In this document: piece by piece, positions 1 to 13,144 of the stretch
Layout: every line of letters starts with the position of its first letter
Position numbering within the stretch: the first letter of the stretch is position 1
DNA from: Erythrocercus mccallii
Lineage: Eukaryota > Chordata > Aves > Passeriformes > Dicruridae
Assembly: GCA_013397435.1 (NCBI GenBank)
Contig: VZRG01000307.1
Coordinates: 313,360-377,359 of the forward strand
Direction: 5' to 3'
DNA: 64,000 nt
Notes under the pieces: model-generated
Told to the model about the DNA's origin: nothing
The model's input: the letters and a program-made list of their open reading frames with translations, nothing else
The model's database searches: none
Translations under genes and position numbers: made by a program

Positions 1-174
1 TTTTTTAATGTCTGAAGTATGGTATTCCATGTTATTATTCAACTATGCAGGAAAAAAGCCCCCTCCAAAACACAAGTCAGGCCTGGGATGAAAGGGTGAA
101 TCCCTGCTCCGTTTCAGATTTTCTGTCATGCAGATCAGTCCACATAGTCTCTGTCTTAGGTCTTGAACTGCAAT

Positions 175-239
175 AGAGAATAATACCCTGCAGAGAATAA
201 TACCCTGCAGAGAATAATAACTTCAGAGAATAATGCCCC
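175..239. repeat. 17-bp minisatellite, about 3.9 copies
   Basis: The unit AGAGAATAATACCCTGC occurs at 175-191 and again, identical, at 192-208. A third, diverged 16-bp copy follows (209-224), then a partial fourth (225-239). The first two copies being identical while the last two have drifted suggests a recent local duplication of an older short array. Confidence 0.85.
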
Positions 240-3200
240 ACCCCCCTTGGCAGACCTTTGTCAGGCTATGAAATGTTCAAGTACCCTTCCCTAGTGTAAC
301 TGTGGCAAGGGTGTGTTGGGAGCTTGTGTAGACTTCCCTATCATGGCAGAAAAATTAGCTCTTGATTAAGCTGTGTGCAAATCCAGGAGGTGTTGGATAG
401 TTTGGGTGGTGTTTCTTGTTTAAACAGTTGTATTATCCTCCAGGGACTAGCTGGTAGAGCAGACTGCAGTAGTATGTCCTAGGGACATTAAAAAATACTC
501 TTGTCTTAAAAGTACCAAATAAATTTTCAAATAAAGATTGCCTTTTTGCTTCATTTATGTGCAACCTCCCCTCCCTCCTATTTCTGACCCTCAAAGGCAA
601 AGTGGCAAAGACTCTGCCTTACTCACTGGAATGTGAAATTCTAAGAGCTTACTGGATAGAGCCTTTAAAAACTTCCTTCTATGCTGAGGCACTTCCCATT
701 TAAAAAGTAGGAAGAAAGTTTACAAAAGAAAACTACTCTGTAAAATTTGCGGAAAAAATGCCTCAGTTGCAAATATATGCAGTTGAAATACAAGCAGAAC
801 ACGGCTGATAGTAAACACATGATATAATTCCAGTTAGTTTGTGAGGCTGCCTCAACTCATGCAGATGCATAATGGATGGCTAAGATGCAGGCTAAGAGCA
901 GGTAAAATGGGCTTGTGGGGTAGCGGCCCTGTCCTTCAACTCATAGAAAATAGCATTTTCTACACCTATGGAGAAAAAAAGAGATTGTGCCACCCATGAT
1001 CTTCCTTACCATTATGAGAGCACCTGTTGCAGCTTGACTAATGGTATAAATGTAAGCATGAACCTCATCAAGTCCAGACACCTCATGCAGGACGATGAGC
1101 ATAGGCTTAGCAACAGTAGAGGGAGAGGCAGGCATCCACAGGCCTGCAGTGTACACAGGTCAGGGCACTGGGTCAGTCCAGCCTTGATCGTACTGCCCAC
1201 CTGCTTTGTGCTGCTGCCATGGAGCAATGAAAACCTGATTCCTGGAACACGAGTCCTGGGTATGCTGTCACGTGGAGACAGGCATTTTTTTTGCTCTTTG
1301 TGGGAAAGTGTTTATCTGTAGTCTACTGATTGCCAGCGTAGTCAAAGTTTCTTTCTGGTATCAGAATAGTAACAGGTGATGAAACCTGGGTGAGCATTTT
1401 CTGTGGATTAGCTACGTTGCCTTTGAAAATAGAGGCTGGACCTATCTTCAAAACTCATGGAAATGGAGAACACCTTGTTAAGAGTAAAGCTTTTCAGAAG
1501 TGACTCAGACTGGTTTTTATTTTCACTTTTTTCTGTTTGAGCATTTACAATCCCTTTTTGGTCTTCCTATGCAGCAAAAATAGTTGAAACAAAATAGAAA
1601 CCGCAATACAGAGCCTAATAAATTCAATTGAAGGTATGCTTTGGTTTCATTAGCTACAGAAAATAACTGTAAAAAAAGACTGAGGTGACCATCAAGGTTA
1701 AGAGTATAATGATATAATGCAAATAGTTTTTGTTTGCTTGTTCATTAGTGGTTAACTAACACATCTGTAATCCTCTGCTGATAATTTAGACTATGGTCAT
1801 GTGAATTCACTAAAAACACTGGACTTAGTTAGAGAGCCTTCTAATGTCCAATAACGTGGTATTTCCAAGAACAGATGAGTGTCTCTGTTAATTTACAGTC
1901 TGTCTACCTGGAAGAGGCCGGTCACTGATTAAACACTGAGGACTAATCAATAAAGAACCGTATCTTTGATCTATTTGGTGCTGTTTTTGACTACAAAAAG
2001 TACTGCTTTTAATGAAACATGTCTCCCTTGCTTTTTCAGTGTAAAATCTTGTGTTTCAAATGGTTGCTTATTTAAGCCCTTATGAAATAGTAACAAGAAG
2101 CGGCTTTTGTTTACTTGTTTCAAACAGTGCAATAGCAGCTTGCTCATGTTGCTCTTAACAGGTTTAAGGTTCTGTTTAGAGGTTTTTACATGTGACCCAG
2201 AAGTCATGTTTTGATCTTTGTCAATAGCAAATGGGAGGATTTCCTAAAGATACAATTTACATCTATTTTGTAATGTTGAATAGGTCAAGTGTAGTGCCCC
2301 AGTGTCACCAGATACAATTGCTGAATTGTCTAGGGATGAATCCTGGCTTAGCTGACAGAAGAGCTAGGACCAGCACTGGGCATCTGTGTGCTGTTGGTCT
2401 GCTTCGATCTTGCCTCACAGATGTGTATTTTATTTTCTTGCAGTGCACTCTAACATCTCTGTTCACTAGCACTGAACCCCTCCTCCTCTTAGCTGTCTAA
2501 ATGGTTTTTTTAAATCACAAGAGACTACCCCCACTGCACCATCACTCCAAGTGCTGCCTCCCTGACAAGTATCTCACCTCTTCATAGTTCTTTGCAAACA
2601 GAAGTTGAAACAAATGAGTCCTTCATTGGCTTTAAGCTATCTGCTGTAAAGGATGCTGAGGTGTCCTGTTGTTTACCAGGCAATGTCTACCATAGCACAC
2701 TGAAATGACACTGAATTTAAGTATGGAAGTGGAAATTCACTCTTCCTTGGCAGGTATGGTTTTATTTTGTGTTGACAGACTTTGTAGACTTGCTAATCCC
2801 TTCCTTCTGGTGTTCCTACTGTTTGGGATCAGCCAAACTGTGCTCCAGTAAAATTAAAAATGATAAGGCCTCTGTCAACGCCTTTCTATACTTCTCTCTG
2901 CTCTCCCCTCCTGCCCAGCAAATGTAGATGTGAAGAGTTTCTACAGATAGCTTATGTGAATTAAGACTGTACCAACCTCTCTTACACCCTCCAGTTCTAT
3001 TCTCTGGCTCACATAGATCATAGCCCTGGCTGGAGCGTAACAGAAGTCCTGTTTGTTTGTGTGTCCACCAAAGAAAAATCAGCCATGTGTAGGGACAGGA
3101 GAGAGAAAGAGACAGACAGATGTTGATTCCTGCTTTAACTCCTGACAATGTATTTTTATTAGTGACTCTCACCTATAAAATGGTGCCAGAGGAGTTCTCA

Positions 3201-4396
3201 GGAAACGTAGAGAAGGTATTTTGCCTTCTAGTCTCCCTCAGAGGATAGGTAAGCATGCTTTAGCAAAAAGGACATGGAATAGGTTTGGTCTCTCAAGGTT
3301 ACTTGCTGGCACTACAAGCCCACTGCTTTCTGGAGAGGGTGCTCCTAAGAGGTTTCATCATTAGAGAGTCATGAAAGGTACACAAGCTAAATTGATGGGG
3401 CAGGGAGTGCTGTGGGGAGGACAGGGAGGCAGAAGCAAGATCCTCAGGTTGATCAATCAGCTGGGAGAGAAGCGGAATTCTCAGCAGCTGAGATGCTAAT
3501 TAAAATGTTCATCTGACTTTTAAAACACAGCCCAGGATATGATCTACATACTATTACAAGGTTTTGATTGGTACCTCACTTTTCAAGTTGGAACTGTGTA
3601 TTGTGCCCAGGTGGTTCTTCCAGTCTTTCTTAGTGTAGGCCACAATTGCTCAGCAATTCACAAAATACTGAATGCTTGACACCTTCTTGTGTATATATTC
3701 TTTGTGCCTCTTTATGAGTTGTAATATTTTCATCTTAGTCATCATCATTTCTCATGAAGGAAATTAAGTAAATCAAAGGTAAAGGACAGAAGAGTGTGAT
3801 AAAGGCAGCAGTTAGCAGAGAACAGTGGTTAATAAACACTAAACGCTTTATGGCAAAACTACAAAATGGTGAGTGAGGTAGCAACAAGATTTTTGGTACA
3901 CAATAACACAGTGACTGTGTTTTACAGTATAACAAGGCATTACTTTGTTATTATAGAACTTGGGCAACTGTTTGGTCCCCAGACCAAAACCCTCCTGGGC
4001 ATCCACAGAAGCAGCTTCTGGGCACAGATCCATGGGAACTATGTGTTCTGATTTGAATGTCATAACTGATTTTAGGTTTTTCTGGGGTCATCTGGTATCG
4101 TGAGTAAGCCTCACAAAACTTAGTCACTGGAAATCTGTCGAAATAGAGTTGGGATCTCAGGCTTTCACCAGCAGGGACAAATCTTACACCAATCCCTTTC
4201 TAAATAGTAAATGAAAAATCTTCTTTTACCTTTTAAATTTTCCTCTTGTGTTTCTATTGACAGGATTTAGTTCATTTCATAATCGTCAATGCTGGCAAAT
4301 CAGGTCCCCAAAACTACTAAAAAGAAAAAAGATGGGAAATTCTACTCTCCTGAATTAATCTGAGTAAGAAGAAATCAAAGGAGTACCCTACCCATT

Positions 4397-4410
4397 AAAA
4401 AAAAAAAAAA
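4397..4410 (+). repeat. Poly(A) run, 14 bases
   Basis: Fourteen consecutive A bases. No retrotransposed gene body was recognised upstream, so this is simple low-complexity sequence rather than a tail that can be assigned to an element. Confidence 0.8.
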
Positions 4411-4858
4411 GGAAAATATACAATATTATCACTGAATCCCTGGTCAACAAATAAAGATAAAGCTGACATATTTATTTGTACAAAGCTGATCATACTCTTT
4501 CATATGCTTACAAAGTTATCTGTAATAAAAGGGGCTCAGGCTGTTATGTATTTGTATTGAAAAACGAGTTTCACATTGAAATCAGGAAGAAAACTTGCAA
4601 AACACAGAGAAGAGTTCAGTAAGGTGACAAGTGTGTCCTTCAGCTGGAGCATTTCTAAGGAATGACAGTAAATACCTTGGACCCTAGGTATCTACAGTGC
4701 TGAAAAGATCAAATTGAGCATCAAATGTACTATAACACTATCTCTTTCCTGTGAATGTAATTGGTATTTTTGCAGTTATGAAAACTCCTGATATCATTCT
4801 TATTTTGTGAATAATACATATTCACAAAATGAATACTTTTCATTTTTGATTTGCGTCA

Positions 4859-5433
4859 TGTCGTGGTGCGCAGCTTCCCTGTTGAGCGACAACAGGGGTG
4901 CGACAGTCCCCCGAGAGCCCTGCAGCCCCAGCTATTGCAGGTCTAGCACAGGAACAGAGAACAGCCACATCGGACTTGGGGTGGAACAGAAGAAGTTCAT
5001 TCAACTCAGGAGACAGACACCAAGAACCACTTTACAAAGGCTCTGCAAAGGATTTTATATCCCTAATGAAAGGGGAGGGGCTTGGGTTGAGAACCAATGA
5101 GGACAGGGTTTGGGAGGAGTTCCAGGTAAGGCGACAGGGATACACGGCCAATGGGAAAGGCAGGGGGAGGAGAGAAGGTCACCTGGGACTGGTGCATCAG
5201 GATTAGGGGATTTCCCAGGCAGGGATTAGGGTAGGGGTCGGGCCACAGGGGAGACAGACAAGGGAGGTTCTGGAAAACGAGGTAGGGATAGCATAAGATT
5301 GACAACTAAATAGGGGGTTTCCAGAACTTAACAGGAGATCAGGTTAAACCACAATATAGGAAAACAGGGGTGTCTTGGGTTAAATCAATTTGAGGTAATA
5401 CCAAAAAATGCAATATAAAAATACACCACAACA
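4859..5433 (-). mobile_element. Solo LTR, ERVK-like, minus strand
   Basis: This is a 575-bp retroviral long terminal repeat without a matching partner or internal genes, so probably a solo LTR left by recombination. Its plus-strand ends read TGTCGTGGT and ACCACAACA, inverted copies of each other with one mismatch. The flanks GCGTCA (4853-4858) and GTGTCA (5434-5439) look like a 6-bp target duplication with one difference, and six bases is usual for class II (ERVK-like) elements. Promoter signals lie on the minus strand: an ATATAAAA box at 5053-5060, with ATTGG (inverted CCAAT) motifs upstream at 5094-5098 and 5148-5152. No perfect AATAAA was found; a degenerate AATGAA follows the promoter. 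Orientation rests on the TATA and CCAAT spacing. The class is inferred from duplication length, not from a database match. Confidence 0.75.
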
Positions 5434-5439
5434 GTGTCA

Positions 5440-8400
5440 GTCGCAACTCTAAGAGTTCTATTATCTCCAAATTGATCCAACAGGTGCCCGAAGATTGGAG
5501 ACATTTTAATTCTGACAGGTTTAAAGGATGTCTGTCTTTGAATAATTTTCCTAACAAATAGTTGCTGGGAAATGAACCTTCATCAACAGCAGAACAACAA
5601 TCTGCTTTCCCTTTGTGATGTGGGCCACAATTTAGCTCCTTGTATTTGAAAGAATGCCATCACAGTAAACAGTGATTTACTTGTTTACAAGTCACTGCTT
5701 GAAGTATATTACTGGATACAGAAGCAAAAAGGAAAGAAGAATATGAAAGGAAACCTGTTAATACCTTTTACTGACTTTTTTGCAGTTTCATTATCCTGAT
5801 GTTATACCTCTTTTCCTTTGGTTGTTGACCTTGTAAATATCTGATGTAAATATTTATTCTTTATGGTAGATTCTGTTTATATCTTACAGACTGTCACATG
5901 CCTTAATAGACCAGCACTTTAGACAAAATACAGAAATCTCTAAGCTCTCTAAGCTTTTTAAAGAATTATTTAATAAGACTAGGCAGACCTTTCATAGCTA
6001 CATTGAGATGTTTTATTCCAGACAGACAATACTCCTTGTTCTTAATATGTCCTACTATTTGTCTATGAATAATCATTCAACCATAGAAGGAAAGAGACCA
6101 AAAGGTCACCTCAAATTTACCTTCATCTATGACTCAAGTACTGAGGGAATCAGAATACAAGTGTATATGAGACCACTCTTGCTGAATGAACTGTTGTTCT
6201 GGGTACCGTTTATTTCTCTTGAGTAGAAAACAAACTCTTGAAAGAGTGATATTGAAATCATGTTTTCTTATTAGGATCTGCAACAAAGTCAATGCACTTT
6301 AACTCAAAGATATATCAAAGCTGTCAAGGGATCTAAGGTATCAGTATTGATTCCTGCATGAAGTTCTGGTTCTACTGAGATCAACAGTAGAAAAAGTCCC
6401 ATTGGTCTCAGCGAGGCCAAGATTTCATTGCTTATCTTTTCTTATTAATAACAAGAGTAAATTTCAGTCTCATTAAAATAACCTGATATTATATTACATA
6501 GAAGGGTTCTCTTTCCACTCATAATAAATAATGGGAATACAAGATCAACAGAAAAGGCAAAAGTAATATGAATGTGAACAGGGATAGGAGCTGAAATTGC
6601 AAATATTAATAGGTTATTAGTCCTTTTCACCCTTAGAGATATTAATGATCCCCGGCTTTAGTTCTCAAAGAACCTATTTTCTATCCTTGCATTCTTTTCC
6701 AGAATTAAGTTCAAATTTCCATGGGAAATATAAAAGGGATCAAGAGTAATCTATATAACAATTTATAAGGCCTCCATTCACCAACAGCAGTTTCCTCTTT
6801 TGCTCTCAGATATTTGCACAACATCTGAATGCCTTGAAAATGTTAATGAATTTATGCTATAACCTCCTGGAGAACTAAAGGAGAAATATTATCTCTATTT
6901 TACAGCTGGAGAATGGATACAGAAAGACTTTGTGATGTGCCTGACATGTCTCACTGGAATTTTCAAATTTTGTATTTAAGCCACAACATTTTCTTAGGTT
7001 CTTATTATCTTTGCTTTGGGGATTCTAGCTTATTTAAATTATGGTCTCTTGAACACTTTTCTCTAGACCAAATCCATGAAAAACTGATTCTTAACCTTAG
7101 CAAATATCCGGAAAACCCCTTGTCCAGAAGAAAGCCAGAGTTTGTCCTGGCTGCTGTAACTTGTGAGGCCACAAAAAGAGAGCCAAAAACAGATTCTGAA
7201 GGATCTCAAAACTTCTTTGAAAACATAATAAATGCATACAGACTCAGACTTAGCAGATTTCCTCATCTTAATTTTGGCTGCAATAGAGTTACTTGTAGTG
7301 CTTCGAACTGAAATTATATTGTTTGCATTATTGGAGTTGTTGGTATTTTGCCACTTTTTTTTCTGAAGCTCTCCCCTTAATTAACTGTGAAGGGGATTTG
7401 GACTACTTTTATGTATAGCTTTCATTTTATGAGGGCTGGATTGCATTGTCATGATGCCTTTCACTTCGCAATGAATCTACACACCTCATAAGTCTCTCTC
7501 GATTAAAAAACTTAAGAATGTAAGTGGATGTTTTGTCTGCATCCTGTTTTGTAGGGAGGGCAGGAACAACCATATTTGCTGTGCTGCTGCAAGGAGTAAG
7601 CTCCATTAGGTGGTACACCACACTGCTGTGATAATACCATTTCCAGCTCTCAGCTGTTTTGCAAAGGGTTATCTAAGTGTGCTATACTTACATGTAAGTA
7701 TGTAGTACCTACAACTATCATTTAGTTAATGTTTTATTTGTTTTCTAATTAACTGCATCAAGCTAAGTTTCTTTAAACTAGAGATTTAATCTTTCCCTAG
7801 GATCTACTATGTACATACCTGGAATTCAGTTATGCCTTTGTATGGGTGTTTATACAAGGGTAGTTTATCCTATATGACAGAACATGCTTATGAGTTTTGT
7901 AACCTCTATAATACAGAAAGCTGCATCCTGAAGGAACCAGCACATCTTCTCCCTGAATACATGGAAAGCCAGGATGCTCATGAAGTGCTCTCCAGGCCTT
8001 TCAAGGTGAGAGATGGAGTAAAATGAAGCAAGAGGAATAATTGGAAAGTTTCTTCATTCAGGAATGATCAATACACAATGCTGTGGACTCCTTTTCACCA
8101 CTCTTGGTTTGGAGAACTATAGAGTGGAAACTTTGGATTCTGCCTTAGGGAAGAAGACTGAGGAAAAAAACATGGAGCAGAAGTCTTCTTCCCATAAAAT
8201 TGCTGCTGTAAATAATATCTGGCTTTGATTTTACTTATACCCACTTCACAATATGGAAGTACTACTGACTTATTGAATCTGTTGCTGACTTCTGTGGGAA
8301 TACGGGAAGTTAGAGCTGGGTTGATTATATTTTAGTATGAAAGAGTCTTTCAGTGATAAGATTGAAGGACAGAATGAACATATTTGTGCTTTTCCTGGTT

Positions 8401-8847
8401 TATTCAATATGAAGAATCTTGGACATCTAGGAATTGGAAAATTCTGGACATCACCAGTGTTGACTGGTGCAATGCAATATCTGCCTTTCAGCAACCTGAA
8501 CTGTCTTCAAAATAGGCCCTGCTTTGAGAAGATGTTTGGATCAAAAGGTTTCCAGGTGTTCCTTCTAACTGAACTGTTTGCTGATTTTGTGTTCCTACTC
8601 ACTGCTCACTGTAAAGCTGTAACTATAGAGAGCCATGTCTGTGGTATTCTACATGCCCATGTTTCCCAGTGCTTCCAATTCCAGAACTAAGTACAGCATC
8701 AGTTTCCAGGTCAGGCTCTGCACTAATCTTGCTCTACACCTGAGTTAATGCACCATGAGCAACACGGTACCGGCACTGTCACCTTTTTCTTCCAGCAGCG
8801 TCTCTCACTTTAGCACCAAATCCTTGAAGTCTGATACAAAGCATAAC
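5440..8847. other. Unique AT-rich noncoding stretch
   Basis: No feature is supported. The longest plus-strand frame is at 6913-7311 (132 codons). It has no recognisable domain, a composition like the surrounding DNA, and an antisense open frame over 7063-7266. No tandem repeat or transposon remnant was recognised. Confidence 0.55.
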
Positions 8848-8908
8848 CATGGAATCACAGAATTCTGAGTTGGAAGGGATCCACAAGGATCACAAGTTCA
8901 ACTCCTGT
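8848..8908 (-). mobile_element. CR1 LINE 3'-end fragment
   Basis: About 60 bp match the reverse complement of the avian CR1 3' terminus: GGAATCACAGAATTCTGAGT followed by the TTGGAAGGGAT block and a diverged ACAAGTTCAACTCC. Only the extreme 3' end is left, as expected of a heavily 5'-truncated insertion. The diverged sequence indicates an old copy. Confidence 0.8.
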
Positions 8909-11244
8909 TAATAAATTAATAAACCAAAGCTCACCTGTAGTAACTAAGTCTGGAGGTCTTCAGTTCTCTGCACATTGTTTTCTTACAGACTCCTGGTTCT
9001 GGAAAAGGATATCAAGTCTGCCCTTCCTTCATGAAGCCAAGTAAAGTTCTGGACAGATTATTAGTTCAGACAGGTTATGATATGAAAACCATGATACCAG
9101 ACCCAAGACAGATGAAGAAGCAGCAAAGCTGTGATTTCGTGGTACTGAATCAGCCAATGTCCACTGTACAGTTCATCGGTCCAAGGAGGTGCCTGAACAT
9201 TACAAAGAAGGGGAGGTTTCATGTGCATGTTGTTCACTGACATTTGCAAGATTTGCAACTCCACCAGCAGTCACTGAATGAAAATTAAGCAATTTGGTTT
9301 AATAATGCAGACGTCAAAATATTAAACATTCAGGACAATTGTATTGGGAAAATGTCATCATCAATTTTATTTATTTTTCTTATTTTGGAGTTGTTTAAAT
9401 GATATATTTCCCATTGTGGTGAAAGATGATAAACGGAGGAACTGAGCTGAAGCTAAATCACTCATAAATCCATCTTTCAGTAAGGTGACATGTCATTAAT
9501 TCAGGCACTGGAACAAGTAAGATCATTAAATATTATGACATACTTCATCCAATTCCTCCACAAAATAATTTTCTTAATGTTGTTTTTGTAAAGGAAATTA
9601 GTATCAGTCAATCAAACACAGACATGCACAATTCTAATTATGTATTTTGCCAATATCACACAAACAGTATGTATGGTGCCTTAGCTAGTATGTATCCAAA
9701 GTGTGCCAAAAATATTTGAACTCACTTTTATAAGAATAACCCATTTTCCAACATAAGAATAAACCATGGCCTATTTCTGTCATATACGTGACTCAGGAGG
9801 CTTATTGCCCTAAAAGAAATGAAGAAGCCTGCGTAATACAGGATGAAAGGTGGGCAGGTAAGCCAGAGGAAGCAAAAGATACCATTCTACCAAGGGCTGG
9901 ACCTGGCAGCAGCCACTTTTGATTCTCCTACAAGGCAGTGAGATCGTCATGATGATACTGCTTGGGAATTGACACTGATCTGAAATTATTTTGATCTGAC
10001 AGAAATGAAGATATGCAGAGCAATTCAAGCTATCATTGCTTTAATTCCATATAGAATCCTGTCAGGTTCTTGAACTTGGTGGAGGATAGAATTATGGAGC
10101 AAATAGTTGAAAATGTAAGAAGAAAGAGATAATGCTACAGAATTCACATAAAATGTAGTGTCCCTTTCCAGAAATAATGTTAGTGTCATATTTCTATGAT
10201 CAATGTTTTAGATGTTGATAAGTACTAATAATGTTATTACTAAACCTTAAGAGAGGACCTGTTTTTCTTTTACCTGTAGATAGCCCAGATATTTCTGAGT
10301 ATTGTGCTTTGTCACATTATTATTACTTGAGAAATGTGTGAACATAACTATTTATTCATTCATCTACTTGTTCAGTTTATTAACTGTTCTACATTATTTC
10401 TCCCTTACTGTTTGAGAAAGCATGGGAACTGTCCTAAATCAAATAAAGTCTTTAACTGAGCAATTCTTTCACTGTGCTTTTGTGAGGATTTATGGGATCC
10501 AGCTAGGTGAAAATGAACTTTTTCTGTAGCCACTGGGAGAATTGGGCTATGAATTACCAGTACACCAGTGTGCCAGTTGAAGAACAGATTTGATCTAGCC
10601 TTCAATTATCCATACAATTTAACTGCTAATATCAGAAGGAAATAAGCCCCATGTTAGAGTTTTGGCATATTTACACTGCCTAAGATAATACCCAGAAGCC
10701 TTTTATAAGATAGCACAGGCCAAAGACCATTTTCTTCATGGGTGAGATCACGCAGTTTAGGGTGGTAAGAGTTGCTCGCTGTATACCATGACCTGGACTG
10801 CCTAATTTTCTCTCAGCCTGGTAACCAAAATTTCCCAATGCATGTCTAGTCAGTGCACTGACTCACAATCAGTGAACGCTGCTGAGGCAGAAGGTCAGAT
10901 TGGAAGCTGCAAGGGTTAAACAGTAAGGTTCATCCACACCTGAAGGTGAGTCAGGCAGGAGATATTTGCAATAAAAAACAAATGGACTTGATTATAATCA
11001 ATCTTAGATGTTTCTGAATCATTTGGCCACTCTCCTGTACCAGCTCAATACTGGATTGTAATACTTATGATGGCCATCGAATGGGATTGCATGAGCAAAC
11101 AATCCTTGATCCAGGCACAATGGTACAACCTCTTTCTATCAACAACTCCCAGAAACCAGAAAGAGAGAAAGGAAAAGTCCTTAGCTCCTGAAAATATTTT
11201 TACCTCTTGATCTGATCTTCTGATCCTGTTCTCTGATGTTATAA
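8909..11244. other. Unique AT-rich noncoding stretch
   Basis: No gene or repeat is supported. Short frames at 9031-9240 (plus) and 9810-10028 (minus) have no recognisable domain. The DNA is AT-rich and lacks evident tandem repeats. Confidence 0.55.
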
Positions 11245-11590
11245 AATCACAGAATGGTTTGGGTTGGAAGGGACCTTAAAAATCATCTAGTTCCAACTCC
11301 CCTTCCATGAGCAGGAACACTTTCCACTAGACCAGATGCTCACAACTCTATCCAACTTGGCTCTGAACACCTCCAGTGATGGGGAGTCCACACCATCTCA
11401 GGGCAACCTGGTCCAGTGTCTCACCACTCTTTTAGTAAAGAATTTCTTCCTGATATCGAATCTAAGCCTACCCTCCTTCATTTTAAGGCCATTTCTCCTT
11501 GTCCTATCACTGCATGACTCTCCTAGACCCTACAAGTCCCTCCCCAATCTTCTTGTAAGCCCCCTTTAAGTATGGGAGGAGGTACTTCTA
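11245..11590 (-). mobile_element. CR1 LINE 3' portion, minus strand
   Basis: This 5'-truncated CR1 retrotransposon reads on the minus strand, with its 3' end at 11245. The junction AATCACAGAATGGTTTGGGT, then TTGGAAGGGACCTT, is the canonical avian CR1 terminus. The rest follows the CR1 3' region, including blocks reading GGGGAGTCCACACCATCTCA and AAGAATTTCTTCCTGAT on the plus strand. The right-hand boundary is vague (11570-11600), because the sequence becomes diverged just before a second, oppositely oriented CR1. The better preserved 3' end suggests this is younger than the scrap at 8848. Confidence 0.9.
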
Positions 11591-11603
11591 TGAAAAGAAG
11601 AGG

Positions 11604-12280
11604 GTCTAATCTGAACTTCATTAAAGCCTTTGAAGCCGCCTCCCAAACATTCTCCTAGAGAAACTTGAGATCATGACTTGGAGAGGTGCACTGTTTCCCT
11701 GGTGAAAAATAGTGTGACCAGCAGGATCAAGGCTGTGATTGTCCCTTTGTACTCGGCACTGGTGAGGCCACACCTCAAATCCTGTGTTCAGTTCTCTCTA
11801 CAAGAAACACATTGAGGTGCTGGAGCACGTCCAGAAGGGCAACGGAGCTAGTGAAGGGTCTGGAGCACATTATGAGGAGCAGCTGAGGGAGCTGGGAGTG
11901 TTCAGCCTGGAGGAAAAACGGCTGAGGGGTGACCTTATTGCAACAACTACCCTTATCTCTAGAACTACCTGAAAGGAGGCTGTAGCCAGGTGGAGATTGA
12001 ATTTTTCTCGCATATAATATGTGACAAGATGAGAGAAAATGACCTCCAGTTGCACCAATGGAGGTCTAGATCAGATATTAGGAAGAATTTCTTCACTGAG
12101 TGATCAAGTGTTGGAACAGGGAAATGTTGGAATCACATCCCTGGGTGTATTTAAAAGACAAGTAGATGTGGTACTTTGGGACAGTGTTTAGTGGTGAACT
12201 TGACAACGCTGGGTTAATGACTGGTACCCAGTGTTATTAGAGGTCTTCTCTGACCTAATCAATCCTATGATAATTCTGTT
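11604..12280 (+). mobile_element. CR1 LINE with internal deletion, plus strand
   Basis: This CR1 copy has two blocks of ORF2 joined by a large internal deletion. At 11611-11708 the translated sequence resembles the RT block with FIKAFE in place of the usual FSKAFD, followed by a stretch ending in CTVSLVKN. From about 11711 it jumps to the C-terminal block SVTSRIKAVIVPLYSALVRP, skipping the RT catalytic region normally between them. Broken C-terminal coding sequence and the CR1 3' untranslated region follow, ending near 12280 in a degenerate ATGATAATTCTG tail. Stops and frame breaks make it inactive. It lies beside the minus-strand CR1 at 11245-11590, with 5' sides adjacent, so the pair forms an inverted arrangement. 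Confidence 0.85.
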
Positions 12281-13144
12281 CTGGGTGGAATTTCCAATGC
12301 AACATCTCTCTGGCAGCTCCTTTTAGTTCTCAGGGGAAGAATACATTTACCGCTTCCTTGCCTAAGCCCAGGGCTAACAGCAATGTTGTATTTTCTCCCC
12401 ATTCTGACCAAAACAGAACTTTAAGTTAAGGGCCCCTTTTTGTTACCACATGTAATTCTAAAAAGAGTCCACAATAACTGATGTAAGCTTTTCATGTTTA
12501 AATAGAGAGTCTTCACACAGTAAAAGAGAGAGAAGAAAAGAAGAAAGAAAAGAAAGCAAATAGGACCTTGATTCCACTCACTGCAAAACTTAACAAGAAA
12601 AATTGTCCTCACTTCACTCATATGAGAAAACAAAGTGCTCTGACACACACAATCACCCTTTTACAGCCTTTCTTTCTATTTTCCTGATACTGTTAGAGGC
12701 TTCTGTCTGTAGTCATTCATCCTTGCTGTAAATTTCTTTAAATTGTAATTGGGCAGTCTTCCAGATTCTGAGGGATCCCTTTACCAGAGGAACTCTTGGG
12801 GACATAGCCCCTACATAGCCCCTACTTTTGGAAATTGAGGACTGATAAATTAATAGATAACTGACTAGCAATGTGAGTCTTTGTAGCAGAAATCTTGTTT
12901 TACCAGCAACTATTTTTATGGGACCCCATTATGAAATATGTATAGTGTACGTTCATGTTTCTGTATTTAATTTTCTGTCAAAAAAGGCTCCACAATGAAG
13001 AAGGTCATGGTCTGTGTTTGTGTGTGTGACACTTAGAATTTGAACCTTAACCTCTTCACCTGCTTCCCACCTTCTTAAGGATCACAAACATAGGCACAGT
13101 TTGAACCAATTTCCCCAAACCAGCTTAATTTTTCACTCTCTCTC
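12281..13144. other. Noncoding stretch with a purine tract
   Basis: No gene is supported. It contains a 35-base run of pure purines at 12522-12556 (AAAAGAGAG followed by AAGAAA-type units), a tandem duplication of an 11-bp unit around 12802-12825 (ACATAGCCCCT repeated), and short TG-rich tracts near 13010-13030 and 13140-13155. Confidence 0.6.
12522..12556. repeat. Polypurine tract, 35 bases
   Basis: Thirty-five consecutive A or G bases on the plus strand. Such tracts are common simple sequence in vertebrate noncoding DNA. No element boundary is attached to it. Confidence 0.8.

Larger units (their letters stand above)
1..4852. other. Unique AT-rich noncoding stretch
   Basis: No gene, RNA gene or recognised transposon could be supported here. 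Reading frames stay below about 120 codons, run on both strands over the same bases (for example 941-1321 and 2816-3172), and resemble no known protein family. The only repeats seen are the 17-bp minisatellite at 175-239 and a run of 14 A at 4397-4410. I read it as intergenic or intronic DNA. Old, highly diverged repeats would be missed by eye. Confidence 0.6.

Noticed and set aside
5201..5240. Telomere-like GATTAGGG motifs
   Set aside because: Only scattered single motifs inside the U3 part of the LTR, not a TTAGGG array.
6913..7311. Open frame of 132 codons, plus strand
   Set aside because: AT-biased composition equal to its surroundings, and no domain recognised.
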